NCBI GenBank assembly: GCA_036583965.1
Contig: JAZBQD010000021.1
Span: 18,359,766-18,423,765 of the forward strand
Direction of reading: 5' to 3'
DNA from: Prunella strophiata
Taxonomy: Eukaryota; Chordata; Aves; Passeriformes; Prunellidae
DNA length: 64,000 nt
Shown here in pieces: positions 11,968 through 25,794 of this stretch. The position numbers and the translations under genes are program-made. The notes under the pieces are model-generated. The model saw only the letters and a program-made list of their open reading frames with translations. It was not told the origin of the DNA and did no database searches. Within the stretch, counting starts at the first letter, position 1. Each line of letters starts with the position of its first letter.

Positions 11968-14235
11968 AAAAGAAATGTTTGTTTTTCCTGAAAATTACTC
12001 ATGCATTTACAAAACTCCACCACAAAAGCAAAATTATGTGAAAAATTGCAAAATGACTCAGAGAGCCCACATATCCCAGTTTTCGTTGGAAATATTGCAG
12101 AGACCTTGCAAGCTCCTAATCAAAAATGAAGGCAACCAAAGCAGACACCTTTTGGAAAAACTCACTGAACTAAATAAAGCCTTTCATTTTTGGTCAAATA
12201 ATGGTTTGGAAAAATGCTTTCAGGCAACCCAAGAAATGAGTAACTTTCATTTCTTTGCCTCCTTGCAGGGATAAGCCCTTAGACAATATTACAGAAGTTT
12301 CTTTCAGAAAATATCATAGAAGGTTCTTGGAAGGAAGAAAGTTGTTCCTGCTTTCAGTGGAAACAGCCTTTTCTTCTCTTCTCTGAAGTCAATAATTATA
12401 TGCATTTTCTTGCTATACCCATGTGTATGAGAGATTTAGAGAGTAATTTTATTTATTCTCTAAACCATATTAAGTTCCTGTGGATGTAAACAGCCATATA
12501 AATGCAGGATCTTCCCAGGTTCAGTGCTGGTATTGTTTAATTTACTCATTTATTGACACCCTCAGTTCATCCCCTTGTAGTGCCTTGGTCTGTTTTTTAG
12601 GGATACCCTGTTATCTGACATCATGACAGCAATGTCAAGCTCAAATTAGTGCCCTATCTTTAATTCTCAGAGGATTGTTCAAGTTTCAGGATTTGAAAAA
12701 AGACCTGAAATGGTTTTAGATAATGCAATACCACAAGGAATTGTTTGAATGTGTGAGGCACATGGAGGATGAACACTATTAGTAAATAGCAAACTAGTTT
12801 TACCTGGGATGTGATCACCAGTCAATACCTTGACCACAAAATCACAAAAAAAATAAATGCATTAATGCATTTTACATTTTATTTCTTTTTCTTTTTTTTT
12901 GGCACTTAGAGATGATATTCTGAAAAAAGGAGATTGAGAATCAGAATAAAACCTCAGCCACTGTGAGCTAACCCAAATAGAGAGGGAATAAAAACCCCAG
13001 AGTTTGAAGCTGTGAGGGTTTCTTGTTTGATCAATTTCATTTCAAAGAGTGATCTGTGATTATGAAAGGCTCTGATTAGGGCAAGCAGCTCCAGCTAAGC
13101 TTTTGCTGACCTGTTCTTGCAGGATGTTTGAAAATTCTTTGCACCACAAGTGGAAAACTGATGTGGGACTCACGTTGCAAACAAGGGAGGAAAAGCCTGA
13201 AGGGTTTGGAACTCACAGGCTCGCTCCATAGGGTCTGTCAGGGATAAGAGTGGAAAAAGAGATGAATCTGCAAAGGAAGCTGCATTTTAGAGGTCAGCAA
13301 GCTCAGGGGTAAAGTGAGAGCTGCCAAAAGTCAAGCTGAGTTAGACCTTGCAAAGGATATTAAAATAAACAACAGAAGTTCCTCAACCAGAAGAATAAAA
13401 GGAGAACCAGAAAAGATGACGTGGGTTTGCCGTGCAGTGAGGATGGTGCTGGGGTTGAGAGCAACTGAGCATAATTCCCAAAATTAAATGAGTTCACTGA
13501 ATGTGTTTTCAGCAAGAGAGAGTGTACAGAACATGGGGTAAAGGCTGGAGGGCTCATGAGTGAGTGGGAAGTTCCCACATTGGAAGGGGGAAGAAAATTC
13601 AGAGGATTCAGTGTGCTGAAATCAGGCACAGAAGGGAAATATCATCACCCAGGAGAGTGGAAAAACTGGCACAACAGAAAGAAATGTTTATAGCTGGGGT
13701 TACCTGAGCAGCTCCAGTTGGTCCTGGTCATCTGAAAACTTAAATTAAAGGAGAGAATAAGGGTGATTATAGACACTGAGGTAAAGAAAGAAAATGTGAT
13801 GGGAGCTTACCTGAGGCAATTTTAATATAAAGTCTTTCCCTATCTTTTTACATTCTCCAAACAGCACCTTGTGCTCCAGAGGAAGACTTTGGGTTTAAAT
13901 GAAGAAGGAGGGAGCAAATTCAGTAGGAAACACAGAGCAAAACATGCTAAAGGGGAGCTGATCCCATTGTCTGGAATGTTTGGAGTTTATTTTAATTTCC
14001 AAAGACCCATCTTGAGACCAATTTTAAGTGATGTCCTCCATAGCACCAAAATTTGGGCAATATTAGACAATAAATCCAAATTAATTCTGGAGACCTGAAC
14101 CCTGAAAAAGAGGCTCAATGTAAGGAACCAGAAGACCCTGAAGGCTGAAGTAACATAAAAAACCCATTAGATTTAACACTGGGAGATACCAAGTTGAAGG
14201 CATGATAGAGAGGATTTCTGCAAGTCAGAGTTCTG
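11966..14235. other. Unannotated non-coding stretch
   Basis: About 2.3 kb with no recognised gene or repeat. Confidence 0.5.
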
Positions 14236-14320
14236 TTCTATTCTATTCTATTCTATTCTATTCTATTCTATTCTATTCTATTCTATTCTATTCTATTCTA
14301 TTCTATTCTATTCTATTCTA
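14236..14320. repeat. (TTCTA)17 microsatellite
   Basis: Seventeen perfect tandem TTCTA units, preceded by a single variant TTCTG. A pure pentanucleotide tract of this length is likely to be polymorphic. Confidence 0.97.
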
Positions 14321-15817
14321 ATTTGTGGGAAAAGAGAGGAAAAGCCAGACCTATATGAGGATGTTCCCTGGAACAGGGACTTTGCTCTCTTCATCTCAGC
14401 CAAGCAGAGGTGGAGCAGGGACACCACTGTCCCCTGGGAACCCATCCAGGGAAACATTCTGGGGGCAGGGAAAACTCCCTGGATAAAGGGCAGTATTGAC
14501 TTACCCAGCACATGCTGGCCAGCCAGGCATTTGTGGATTTAGAGGGGAAATGAATGATCTGAAAATGTCCAGTTTGCTGGATTTGGTGGTCTCTTTAGAC
14601 CAAGGCATTTCCATTGGCAGCAAAAACCTCTGGAACAAACTTCCTGCAGAAGCAGCAGAGTAAGGAGCAAAGTAATGAAAAAGAGGAAGCAGACCCCAGA
14701 AGTTCTTTGCAGTTCCTTATTTCTGGACTGGCAATTTGAGGTTTTGTCCAGAGCTTATTAAATTGTGCAGAGCTCTCCATCAAGCCAGCATTTAATACTG
14801 TCCATACAGCAGCCTGTGGGGATCAAGAGGTACTAAATATGAATATTAAATAGTCCAGAGCTCTGTTTCACTGGTTTTCCATTACACTTGAAACTTCCCA
14901 ACTCCTCTCCTTCCCTCTCAACCCTAGTCTTCAAACACACTTTTACCAGAGAATCAGGACTTAGCAATAAACTTAATTGTCACAGTTTCTAGGCCAGCTG
15001 GCACAAACCATGGCCACCAAGCTGCTGACCAGGAGCAGGTATTCAACAGACAATTCTTGTGTAACTCACTGATAGTTATAGTTTGACAGAGCCACATAAT
15101 TTTAGCCTCTACCAAATATCACAAGGAAAGCTTTGTGCTATTAAACCCTGAGTCACTATCAAGAGCTAACTTTTAATGTGTTTTCCTCTATTTACTCCCC
15201 TTTCTAATGTCATCACTGACTTTCAAAGAAGTCTGTAGAGCATTATGTGGAACAATAATAAGATCAGTTTATAAACACAGGAAAAAAAATCTCTTTTTAT
15301 TCACATGTAATATTTTCAAATTAAATAAAGCACATTACTATTACCAAGTTTGGCTTTCAAAAAAAAAAAATGGTTTACATTTTATGAGCAGTGCCTTTCA
15401 GTGTTGTAAAACTCATCCTCTGAGTACTTTTTAATGGAGAGAAAATCTTATAAAATCAAGTAATCTATGAATTAAACCCGAGGTTTCACTGACCTGTTTT
15501 TGCAAGCTCTGTGCAAGTCAGGATATGGGACAGTCACTTCCTGCCCTGAAAAAGCAGTGAAACACTGTCCCAACATATACAGATATAATGAATTGTGCTC
15601 TAATATTAAATCTGTGCAATTTCCCAAGCTCCAGATATGCTGAGCCAGTCACATGACCAATAAATAAAGAGGAAAAAACCCAAGGAGGCTTTCTCAAGAG
15701 AAAGCATCTAAGTACAATTTAACTGCAGGCAGGGCACAAGGTGCCTCTTCATGATTAAAAGCTGTGTTTCATTCTCTCTGGTTAAACTCTGACCAACTCA
15801 ATGAGCCAGATTCCAAT
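14321..15817. other. Unannotated non-coding stretch
   Basis: No supported element in about 1.5 kb. Confidence 0.5.
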
Positions 15818-15920
15818 AAATTAATAAAATTTAAGACCAAAAGGGACTATTAGATCATCCAGCAGACAACCCAGACTCTTACATTTCTCCCCATTCCCCC
15901 GATATCGAGCCCTAAACCAG
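15818..15920 (-). mobile_element. Ancient CR1/L3-like LINE 3' fragment
   Basis: The plus strand reads TTTAAGACCAAAAGGGACTA, TTAGATCATCCAG, and later CCCCGATATCGAGCCC. This matches, with many substitutions, an old sauropsid LINE tail of the form TTAAGGCCAGAAGGGACCAT.TAGATCATCTAG..TATTGAGCCC. It is more diverged than the CR1 copies elsewhere in the window, so it is older. The family assignment is from memory of the consensus and remains tentative. Confidence 0.55.
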
Positions 15921-16410
15921 AGCTCAGTTAAATCCTCTATGCTCACATCATCCTGTCCCCGCTATAAGACCATGGAGCTCATTAGTTCAGGAGATAAAAC
16001 CCTTTGGACCTGAACTCTTGGGCTGGTGGCTTTCTGGTTTATGGGATGACAGCTTGAAAGAGCCAAACCCACCCTCAGCTCAGAGCTATCCAGTGGGGAA
16101 TGGTGGTGGACATGAATGGAACCCCCAAGGCAAACATTTCTTTATAAGGCCAGTGCTGCTGTAAAGATCCACAAGTCCTACAGCTGTGAGACCCCAAGAG
16201 TGTCCTGATCTTTATCTCTGCCTGGGAATTAAAAATGCTCAGTGTAGGGCACAGAGAAGAAATCTCCACACAAGAGGATGGCTTGTGCTCCTTCCATGAA
16301 TTTGGGGAACGTGCCCTGTGTTCTGCAAGGGCAAAGGCCATCATTAACATTTCTTTAAAAAAAAAAATAAAAAAAATTCTGTAATTAAGAATATCACTCA
16401 AGTTTCTGTT

Positions 16411-16636
16411 TTAAAACAGTGTGTTCTCATGAGAGCTCCACAGGTTGTTTGAAATCTGGGCCTCTTCCCAGTATTTTTCAGCCAGTTTCCTGAGCTTGCT
16501 GACAGAGCTGTCTGGACGGCCACTGGCTCGCATTCCTCGCAGTCTCTGCTCCAAGCCAGCTTCTTTGGGCCCAATTTCAACAAATACAGACGGACCACCA
16601 CAATCCAGAGCTCGACGTGGGACTGGCACCACATGC
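16411..16636 (-). CDS. Candidate terminal coding exon, identity unknown
   Basis: The minus strand carries an acceptor-like TTTAATATCTCAAAG followed by an open frame of 74 codons (entered one base before the first full codon) that stops at TAA (16411-16413). The encoded peptide starts HVVPVPRRALDCGG, has an amphipathic charged segment SKLRKLAEKYWEEAQ near residues 46-60, and ends SSHENTLF. About six CpG dinucleotides are kept in a CpG-poor neighbourhood, and composition is balanced and protein-like, unlike the chance frames nearby. The competing minus frame (78 codons) has implausible composition. I do not recognise the protein. Downstream (lower coordinates) there is no clear AATAAA within several hundred bases on the minus strand. 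The upstream exon lies outside what I can identify, so this could also be a decayed gene copy. Confidence 0.5.
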
Positions 16637-19600
16637 CTTTGAGATATTAAACATAAATCAGCTGTGGCCAGCACAGACAGATGTGGGCGTTAAGAGAACT
16701 GCCAGCTCCATAGGCTAAATGTGGAGCAGGGCAGGCAATGCCAAGGATTGCAGGTCTTTCTTTAATGCAAATTCAGCTGGAGGAGCAGGAGCAGCAGCCA
16801 GTTAGGCAGCTTTCAATAGAAAGCAGGTATTTGCTATTGAATTTGCAGCTGGGAGGCCTGGGTTCAAGTCAAGGCAGGGGACAGTATCACAATGTTGAGT
16901 TGTTTTGCTTGAGACCCAGGGGAAAGAAGTCAGTTTTGTGTTAGAGGAGCTCGTGCTGGGAACACATCACTGCTGGGGAGCCTGGTGGCCCTCCAGGTGT
17001 GTCCATGCCTCTGTGCTCTGAGCTGGGGGAGCAGTCACTCCTCTGAGCCCTGGGAGGAGGCACAAACACAAACTTGTTTCCAGAATCCTGCCTGAGAGAA
17101 CTTTGTCCAGTGTGATGAGGCTGAGGTGGAGCACAGCATCAACTCAGCATTTCTGGGGGTTCCACTGGCACAGGGAGCAACCCAGCTCCCCAAGGGAAGC
17201 CACAGGTACCACACCACAGCAGCTGAGGCTTTTGGGCACACACTGTTGGCCATCCATCCTCATCCCAAAAGCCTGCAAGGGTCAAATGCAACATAAGCCA
17301 GTGTTCCTGACATGTCCTTATTATCCTTCCTGAATCCCTGTTGAATTTGGGATCTTTATTTCCAGGGGTGGCTTGCTCACCTCTGCACACCTGTGAACAC
17401 CACGATGTCAGGCTGGGCTATGCCATTAAACATTAAGTAAATACATTCATTTAATATTAAATAAAACTCCATCAAACAGCTACTGTGTCTCCCAATCAAA
17501 TAACTCAATAAATTGTGCCTAAATATAGTGCAGAACCAATAAATATTTTTAACGCTGCTTAATTACTAGTTCCCTTATTAACAGTGACAATAACACTAAA
17601 AATATCACATGTGAACACACCCAGGGGCTCATTTTGAAGGATTTATGCATGGGAATAACTTTTCTCCTGTGCCTCAGTCCTGCTGAGGCTGACAGCTTCC
17701 TGGCTTTGCAGAAACCTAATCCAAAGCTTATGGGTCTGTATCAATGGGAGTGGGTCCGAGACGCTGCCGAAGGCGATAAGGCTGCGGGATGCATTTTGAT
17801 TCCAAAATACTCCAGCTGTGCTGGCTGCTCTCTGTTTGATATCTCACCTGCCAGCTCCATCCTGTTTTAAAACATGTTAGATGGCAAAAAGAGATTAGAG
17901 GCTGCTCTGGTTTCCAGCGCCACGGCTGGAGAAGGGAACATTCTGCTCAGAGAGAAAGCGCGGCGCTGAGTGTTTTATTCAGGAATCAGGACATTCCACC
18001 CGATTTTGCATGGGAAGTTTACATTGATTACAGACCAGAAACATCTTGTTAAAACTCCTGAAGCCAGAAGGGATAGAACAGCAAGCAGCTGGCAGGTTTC
18101 AGGGGTGGACTCTTGTGGTAGAACTCCATTGCCATGGCATCAGGTGGGCTGTAAACACCCAGGTGCTGACACCTTCTCCTGAGTGCCACTGCAGGCTGAC
18201 AGAGCTTCCCCATCACCTCTCACTCACTGCACTTCCCCTTGCAGGAAGGTGTTATCCCTGCAAAAGAAGCTGCAGAGAGTTAAGCTGACAGATTTTCCTT
18301 TTTTTTTTTTTTTTTTAGCAGAGATCTGCACTGGTGGGATGGAGAGCGGTTGGAGAACAGTCTCGCCTCGTGGCAAACATTTCTGGTGTCTGGTGTCAAA
18401 TTTATTGGAAAAGAATCGCTGCCAGTGTCAACTCCAATCTGTGTCAATGCAAAAGTTGGCATCAGCACCAGTTCCTGCCAGAGACAGAAAGCTGAGACCT
18501 GGAGGAATCCACAGGGGGCTGGAGATGGAATTCTGAATATCCCCCTTTTAATGAGACGACAAGGTCAGGGGAAGGCGACCCTGCCCTTGGTGCTCCTGGA
18601 ACCTTTCTCAGCCCCCACTGCCCTGGCTGGGGGCAAACAATTTCCTTCAGCCTTCAGCAGCAAAATTCATCCATAAAAACTCTTTGTCTTCATCACAGAA
18701 TTGCCAAATTTTCTGTTGTTTTTCTACATGATGGCAGAGAACACAACAAAGGAGGAGAGCTCATATGAAATGCATTTTTCCCCCACAGATAAAACCATTA
18801 CTGTTTTTTGGGCATGAAGGTGATGTCTTAATTTCTAAAAGAGATTCTACCACTTCCTCACCCTATTTTCTCTAATCATCAGAATAATTGATTTGAAATA
18901 TTCAATATGAAGTATAGGAAACACTCAACAGAAAATTAATAAGGTGAATTTGGAAGCTCCTGTCTGTAATTATTCTGAAACTTCCACAGTTCTGCAGTTT
19001 AAATCTGACACTCCCTGCTCAGCAGTAATAAGGTTGCTTGAATTCTCAGCAAGTGAGCAAAAAAACATCGGAGGCTTGACTTCAATATCTCCTAGCAAAA
19101 TATTTTTTTCTCTTTAAAGAGAGAACAGCAACAAAGAAATCTGTCCTTAGGAGAGCAAACTTGGAGTATGGGACACACTTTGCAGCCTGGGAGGGAATTG
19201 ATGTGGATTAGGGTATTTCTGGCTGGCAGAATAAATCCATAATCTTAATCCTGACAATATTTCCAATACTGGGCTTGTTTTAGACATACAAGTGTAGAGG
19301 CTTTTATGGTATGGAAATATGACAGTGGACAAAACTTGTTTTCTAGTATTTAATAGCTCCATTTAATAGGAGCCAAATTTTGTAGCCAAGGACTGAAAAA
19401 TAAGAGAGCAACTTGTTGCAATTGTGAGGGTTCATGACAAAAGGTGAGCCTAGCAGCAGAATTGCTGAGGCAGTAAATGTCTTCCCCAATTTTATCTGCT
19501 CAGAGGCATCCCTTTTCACCCTTGGCAAGTCAGGGAAAAAAAAAGAGTGCATTTATTTTTGATTGGAAAAGGTGAAAGAGTGGAAGTGGCAGCTCCATCT

Positions 19601-22600
19601 TTTCTTTCCCCAGCAGTAACTTGCATTTTCCTGCTGTTGGTCCCTCTCTGCAGCCAAACTGTCCCCACCACCTCATCCCTGTCCCCTGAGCACCCTTATC
19701 CTCCTTTAACTTTTCACATGTTCCCTGAACTGAAATTTCCCTCCAACAACACATGTGTGAGACACAGGGGATAAGATAAGACTTGTAATATATCTGTCTA
19801 ATTTCTTTCCTTCCAGTGGAGATAAAGAGATACAGCTGAATTCCTTCCTCACTCCCATATCAGCAAAAACAAGAAAATCTTGGAAAAAAATAAATCCCTT
19901 TTGAAAAGGTTATTGGTTGTTAGAGCATTGCTGCAGCTTTGATGAAGCTGCAAAGAGAAAATACCTCCATAAAAATAAAATCAGAAAAACAAAGTTTCTG
20001 AGCTTTTAGTTAGCATTGTAAAAATTAAGTTACTTCCTTGGAGACAGCAAAGAGGAATTTCCTTTGTCAGAAGGGAGGAAAAGGAGAGAAGATCAGGTAC
20101 CTTCTTCCTGAGGGCTGCTTATCAGCTGAGGAAGGGACCTATTCTAATTTAAGGGTAATCTCAGACAAAAACTCCCAGAATTGATTAAGGTAACCCTGCC
20201 ACAGCACAAATTCACCAGAGCCCTCTTGGACAATGGCAGAAAATCTTATAAAATCCTACTTAAAATCCAAGCACTGGAAATTATGGAGAAAACTCAGGAA
20301 ACTAAAGCCCTGTTTTCTCTTCTCCTGTCTCCCTTCATGCAGCCATGTGTAGGGGTTAGGATTTTTAATCAGATGGTGATGATGATAATAATAATTAATA
20401 ATAATTTGCAAATCTACCCCACACAGAGAGAGGGGATCCTTCCACAAATAGAAGGCTCTGCCCACACCTCTGGTTAAAGCTAAAGTTCTTGTGCTGGAGA
20501 ATGGATGTTTCACCAGGGTAAAATTAAAAAGAGGAAACAAACAGATAAACTTATAAAGTAATACTAATTGGTTAAATAAGGATTGCTCATGAGCAAATTC
20601 ACTATCTCACTTCACTGCTGTTAGAATTAGGAAGATATTAACAATATATTTTGCTAAACTGAGGATTTCTCCTTGCTGGATTTCTGCTGGTACCAGACAA
20701 ATTTCAAACATTATTATTATTTTTAAAGCTCTACATGAAACAAGTGCAAGATATTGGAGGAGCTTGGTTAGATGATGGATCTTAAAAGCTGAGACTCCCA
20801 TTTAATTCAGGAAAGACTTTCCCAATATATGGCTACAACAGAACTACCTACATGCTCAGAAATCCCATTTTTAGCTAAACTTTGTCCCATCTGCCTCTCT
20901 TTATTAAGACAATTCTTATTTTTGTTATGTTTGTTTCTCCCCATTACTGAATTCTTATGTATTAACATCAGAGCTATGTAAGAGATGTGAAAAGTGCTGT
21001 CTTCTCCTCAAATTTTGGGGTTTTTTCTCTGTTTTCTGCCATTAAAGCACCACTGAATAGCAACTGCAATATTTTAGCTCCAGTCACAAGGCATTTTGGA
21101 TTCTGAAGGCAAAGGAGTGATTTATTTCAGCACCATTTAGAAGCATTAGGTGTGCCAAGAGATTATGATATGCCAAAAAGCTGCAAACATTCAGTACAAA
21201 AACAAAATCAATGATGCTGCTGCTGCTGCAAGTCAGGTTAAATATAGAAACCAGGTTTGGTGGGAAAAAAGCAACCAGCCAGAAAAATGAGTGCAATGTT
21301 TGCCTGCTCCATCCAGAGACACAGGTGCCATGAGGGGAATTGTTCCAGCAGATCAAAATAAAACCCACTTCTTGGAGTTTCATGAGGTTTCCTAAATTGA
21401 GACACCCATCGAGGATTTAATAATAATATTTGTATTATTTAATAATTACTGTAGAATTATTTATTATTAATAAATATAATAATTTAATATTTTGGTTCAA
21501 TATTGAGTCAATGTCACTGAATTACTGTTAGTGAAAAACGTAGTGAAACTCATGGATAATTTGTAAGATCTGACTCTTGGATCAGTATCAGTTCCCAGCC
21601 ACTCTGTTATCACCAGCTCTGGTCTGGAGCCAAACCTCTCATTCTTCATCTCTTGGTTGAAGTTTTAGCTAATTAATTGTCTCCTTTAATCCTGGAAAAA
21701 TCAACAGCACAAAAAAATCTCTTCCTTCACCCATGTTTGATGTGGAGCTCATAAATTGATGCTCCACAAGACTTCAACTTTACCCTTCCCAGATTTTAAC
21801 TCTCATGCATTTCTGACTCTTCTTCAGTGAAATTCCTTGATTTCTGGAGTTCAGGTTTCCCTCTCCAGTGCTTTCAGCAGCTGCTGGTTTTATAGTGGAT
21901 ATAATGGATGCTAATTCTACCATGAGCACAATATTTCCAGTTTGAGCTGCCTGTGGATCACTGGCACTCCAAGATTCAAAATGCTCATGGCTCTTGCACC
22001 TCACAGACCTCTGGCAGCTCGTCCTGGCTGCCCATTTTTCTTGGGAGCATTCAAGGGGAAAGGAATTTTATGTTCTCTAAAGCCCCTGATGGCAAAAAAT
22101 AAAACACAACCCCCACGAGAGGTCAAGAGGGCAGCAAAAAAAAGTCCTGACACCATCATCCTTTGGAAAGATCCCTGTGTGAGCTGTAAATACAGGCTCT
22201 GTTTCTCTGCATCTCCCAAGCTCACGATTCACAGACTGCTCGGAAATTGGGTAAGTGCATTTTTTAATTTTTTATTTTTTTAAATTTTTTTTTTCTCTTA
22301 CCCAAACTTGAGTAACCGCTTTTAAATGTATGGTTGGAAAATCTGGCTTGCACAGCAGACCTCACAGTCATTCTCCCAGTGAAATTCAATCCTCTTGGTT
22401 TATTTCATTTTACCTAAGACACCACTGAAGGAAAAATGGGTTTGGAGTAGATAAATCTCTTTCCATCCATGCCTATACATATATTTTTTTTTTAACAGAA
22501 AATCTGGAGGGGTTGGTTTTTTCCCCCCCTTCAGCTGTAATTCAGAGGCTTTTTTCTCCTCCCTGTTTCCCACTGAACACAAGGAAAAAGCCCCTTGTGA

Positions 22601-25600
22601 GGAGCAGGTCCCTGGATTTCCTTTGGCTGGGTCTGGGTGTCTTTGCTGGCTGTGTTTGATAAGTGACCCAGACAGCCAGGAATGATTTCCTGCAGGTCTC
22701 CCTTTGCCCTCGTGCTGGGAGTACAGCCTGGGAGGTTTTTCAACAAGCACTCTCAGCCCCCATTTTTAATCAGGCTCTCACCCAGATAGGCCAAGAAGAA
22801 GTTGTAAAGTCAGAAGGAACGCTGGCATCGGTTCTGTGGCTCAGAACAGAGCAGAGGTTGTCTCCCTTCCATTTTATGCACACTCCCCCCCTTTTTTTTT
22901 TTGTTGACCATACACAAATGGTTCTAATCAGCTTCCAAAAGGCTCTTGTTGGCATTTTAAGATGTTTGCTCTTTGCATTCTTCTCTACATCCCCCTTTCC
23001 CTCCTCATCTGAAAGCAGAGAGGACGTTGAAAAAACCAACAATTTTTTTTTTTCTTTTCTTTTCTTTCTCCCCTTTTTATTTTTCTTTTCCCCGAGCAAT
23101 TTCGGTTTTCCATTAGCTGAACACTTCTATTGAAGGGTGTTGTGCAACGAGAGTGCAACGGACATGGAAACCTCTTTATTATGCTTGGAATGTCCCTTTG
23201 GACATTTGTTTGAGTTGGCCCATGCCATGGCAAGAACAAGGCAGGGGTTTGCTCCTCTAATGACCCTTCCTCTGCTAATGGGGCTCAGGCTGTCAGGCTG
23301 ACCCCTGTTCCTCCCTCACAGGTGAATCCAGGTGCTTGTCCATCCAGCTGGGAGCTCACAATGCCCCTGTCAATCCATTACCCCAGAGGGATAACTGGGG
23401 ATGCCTCTTCCAATGGAGAATCCTTCAAGCACACCACAGAGGAAGCTGGTAAAGGTTTTTTTTTTTTTCCCCTCTGACAGCACTGAGCTGTTGAGGACGT
23501 GGAGAAAAGTTCAAAGTTCCTCAGGAAAGAGGAAAGGAAAGATGGTTGTTGGCTGTGGCTTCCCTCAGAGCTTGCTGAGGAATAGAAAGCAAGAAAAAGA
23601 AGAGGATGTAATGCCCAGTGACTGAGCACATGTGTCTCGTCCAAAAGATTTCCTTCTCTGCTGCAATATTGTCAGTGAAATATATTCTTTTATATAAACA
23701 AAAATATCCCCCAAAAAATGAGCCTTTGGCATAGGTCAGTAAAATCACACATTCTGAGCAGGGCCAGGCCAAGATGGAAAAATACTAAGTCTATTTTTCC
23801 TAAAAATCTACCATATTTCTTCACTCTCCTTTTCCTTTTTTTTTTTTTTTTTTCTCTCTTCTTTCATCCCCCTGGCATGAATGTGTCAGCAAAACACTGG
23901 GATTTTGCAGGTGTGTTCCAGCTCCTCCAGGTGATGGCACAGTGGTCCTCAGTGACTTCTTTGAAGTGAAGCCAAATGGATCTTGTTTTGGCTGGAGGAA
24001 CATCAAATGTTAATGACAAACACCTCCAGAGAAAGGATTTCCAAACCCTCAGAGGCCTGGGAAGGATTTCCACAGATGGTCCCCTTGGATATGGCAGTCC
24101 CTGGTTTTCTGTAATAATTTTTTGCCTGGAAGATCCTTGGTTCCAGCAGGGTTTTGATTAGACTTTGCACATGAGCTTCTACTCAAGCAGATAAAGTCCA
24201 ATCATTCATTGACAGGATTGATCCAAACTCCAGAGAACCCTTGAAAATATTTAGATGTTGGTCTATGAGAGGATGGCACAGATTGATAGGAAAAACAGGT
24301 GGAGAAGTTGGATAAGTTAATGGTTCAAATCAGTGTAAATTCACAGCCTTGAATGAAGAGAAATTTTAAAAGAAAAAATAAACTTTCTCCTAAAATTTTA
24401 AAGATTTATGTGTTTATTTGCAATACAAGAAGAAAATCAAAAAACAACAAAAAAGAAAGAGCAGGAAGGAGACTTCTTTCTCCCTGTCATCTGGAGAGGT
24501 GGCTTTTTCAAGGAGAGAATATAATTAGTTAGACCTGTAGGTGTTATTTAATCACAAAGGGGTAAACATTTGGTTTCTTCAGGTAATCCAAACTGGATAA
24601 TGGTAAATAGCACCTTCAGAGCCACAAAATAATCAGGAAGAAATTATTTTATGGAGTAGTATCTCCAAAAACCAGTTGCTCCAATGTCTAATGGGAGTAG
24701 TTAATGATTAGTGCAAACCATACAAAGCAAAGGAGTTGCTAAAATTATTTTTTATGCAATAAGAGCATCTGTTCTTTTGTCTTCCTGCAGGTTGGAGAAA
24801 TCTGGTTTATCCTGCATAATTTTTTTCCCTTTTCCTCAGGGCCAGCTACTCAGCAACAGCAGCATAGGGAACATGACAATATAATGCTCTGTTTTCATTA
24901 TTTTGAGCTAATTTTGCTTTGCTATTTTTAACTACTGTAAATGCTACTGCCACAGGGAATAAGTAGAAGTGTTTGGCCATTTTAGCAGGCTGGAAAAGAA
25001 AGGGAATGAACTTTTGCATGCAGTGGGATATTACCCTTGCCAACACTTAAACGAAATGGGTTTGCCTGTGTTATTATAGGACCATAATAATGTAATTACA
25101 CAGCACTAGCAGAGGGTTTTACATCTCTGCAGCAGCCTGACATTAATCTGTGCAGCAGCTCAATATTATATCCTCTTCACAGACTAGGGGAGTGAGGAGG
25201 AGAGTAAATCTCTGGGATCATAAAGGAGATTATTGCTGAAGTGCAGCTGGGAGGGGGCAGAGAGTTCTCCCTGTAGGAATAAAAGAGAGGCACTAGGGAT
25301 GCTCTGCTGCCTTGGGCAATTGTTAAGGTAAAATATTCTCTCGACTTTTCATTTTTTTGTGTTGTCACAGATAAATCCACCTGCTTCAGGAGTTTACAGG
25401 GCTGGTACTGCCCTTCTTGGTGAGTCCTGTACACTCTGCACAGCTGGGAAATTTGTCATTTATCTGAGTTTGATGCATTTATTCTTTCATCTCTGTGAGG
25501 GCAATGAGAGATCTGTGCTTTACAGAGTCCCTGAGATAATTGGTTATGGGGACCACAGTGCTTGTTCCCCTCCTGCTCCACAGCCCCACAATTGTGAGGC

Positions 25601-25624
25601 TGTCCATGACAAACAGAGGGGTTT
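16637..25624. other. Long unannotated stretch (about 9 kb)
   Basis: No supported gene. It holds CpG-rich patches at 17753-17789 (around GACGCTGCCGAAGGCG) and 17917-17968 (around AAAGCGCGGCGCTGAG). It also has T runs of 18 at 18299-18316 and 23836-23853, a pyrimidine-rich tract at 23041-23092, GAT/AAT triplet runs at 20374-20406 and a very AT-rich patch at 21418-21490. A donor-like TTGG/GTAAGT near 22250 follows an open frame, but no acceptor or homology supports an exon there. Confidence 0.5.
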
Positions 25625-25794
25625 TGTAGTTGAGACAGAGACAATACAAAACACACTCCATTTTCAGAAGGCTTCAAACCCTCTTTTATTATAGCATGCA
25701 GGCTTTTTATACATTCTGACAAAGCTCATAAGTTTACACTTTACTCATTGATCAGGAAAGACAAACAAAATGCTTATTGGAATAGGCAGTTGCA
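25625..25794 (-). mobile_element. Compact solo LTR of an endogenous retrovirus, with 5-bp target duplication
   Basis: Read on the minus strand, the element starts TGCAACTGCC and ends CTCAACTACA, so it has canonical TG..CA ends. It is flanked by a perfect 5-bp direct repeat GGTTT (25620-25624 and 25795-25799). Inside, in minus orientation, lie a TATA box (GTATAAAAAGCC, about 25701-25712) and, some 20 bp further, AATAAA (25685-25690), giving an ERV-style order of U3, TATA, polyadenylation signal and U5. At 170 bp it is short for an LTR. No gag, pol or env remains are adjacent, so it is a solo LTR from recombination. Five-base duplication suits class III (ERVL-like) or some class II elements. 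The family is not assigned. Confidence 0.75.

Noticed and set aside
21942..22250. Possible plus-strand exon ending at TTGG/GTAAGT
   Set aside because: The donor is good, but no convincing acceptor or recognisable peptide was found.
24320..24335. tRNA B-box-like GGTTCAAATC
   Set aside because: No matching A box or cloverleaf in the surrounding sequence.
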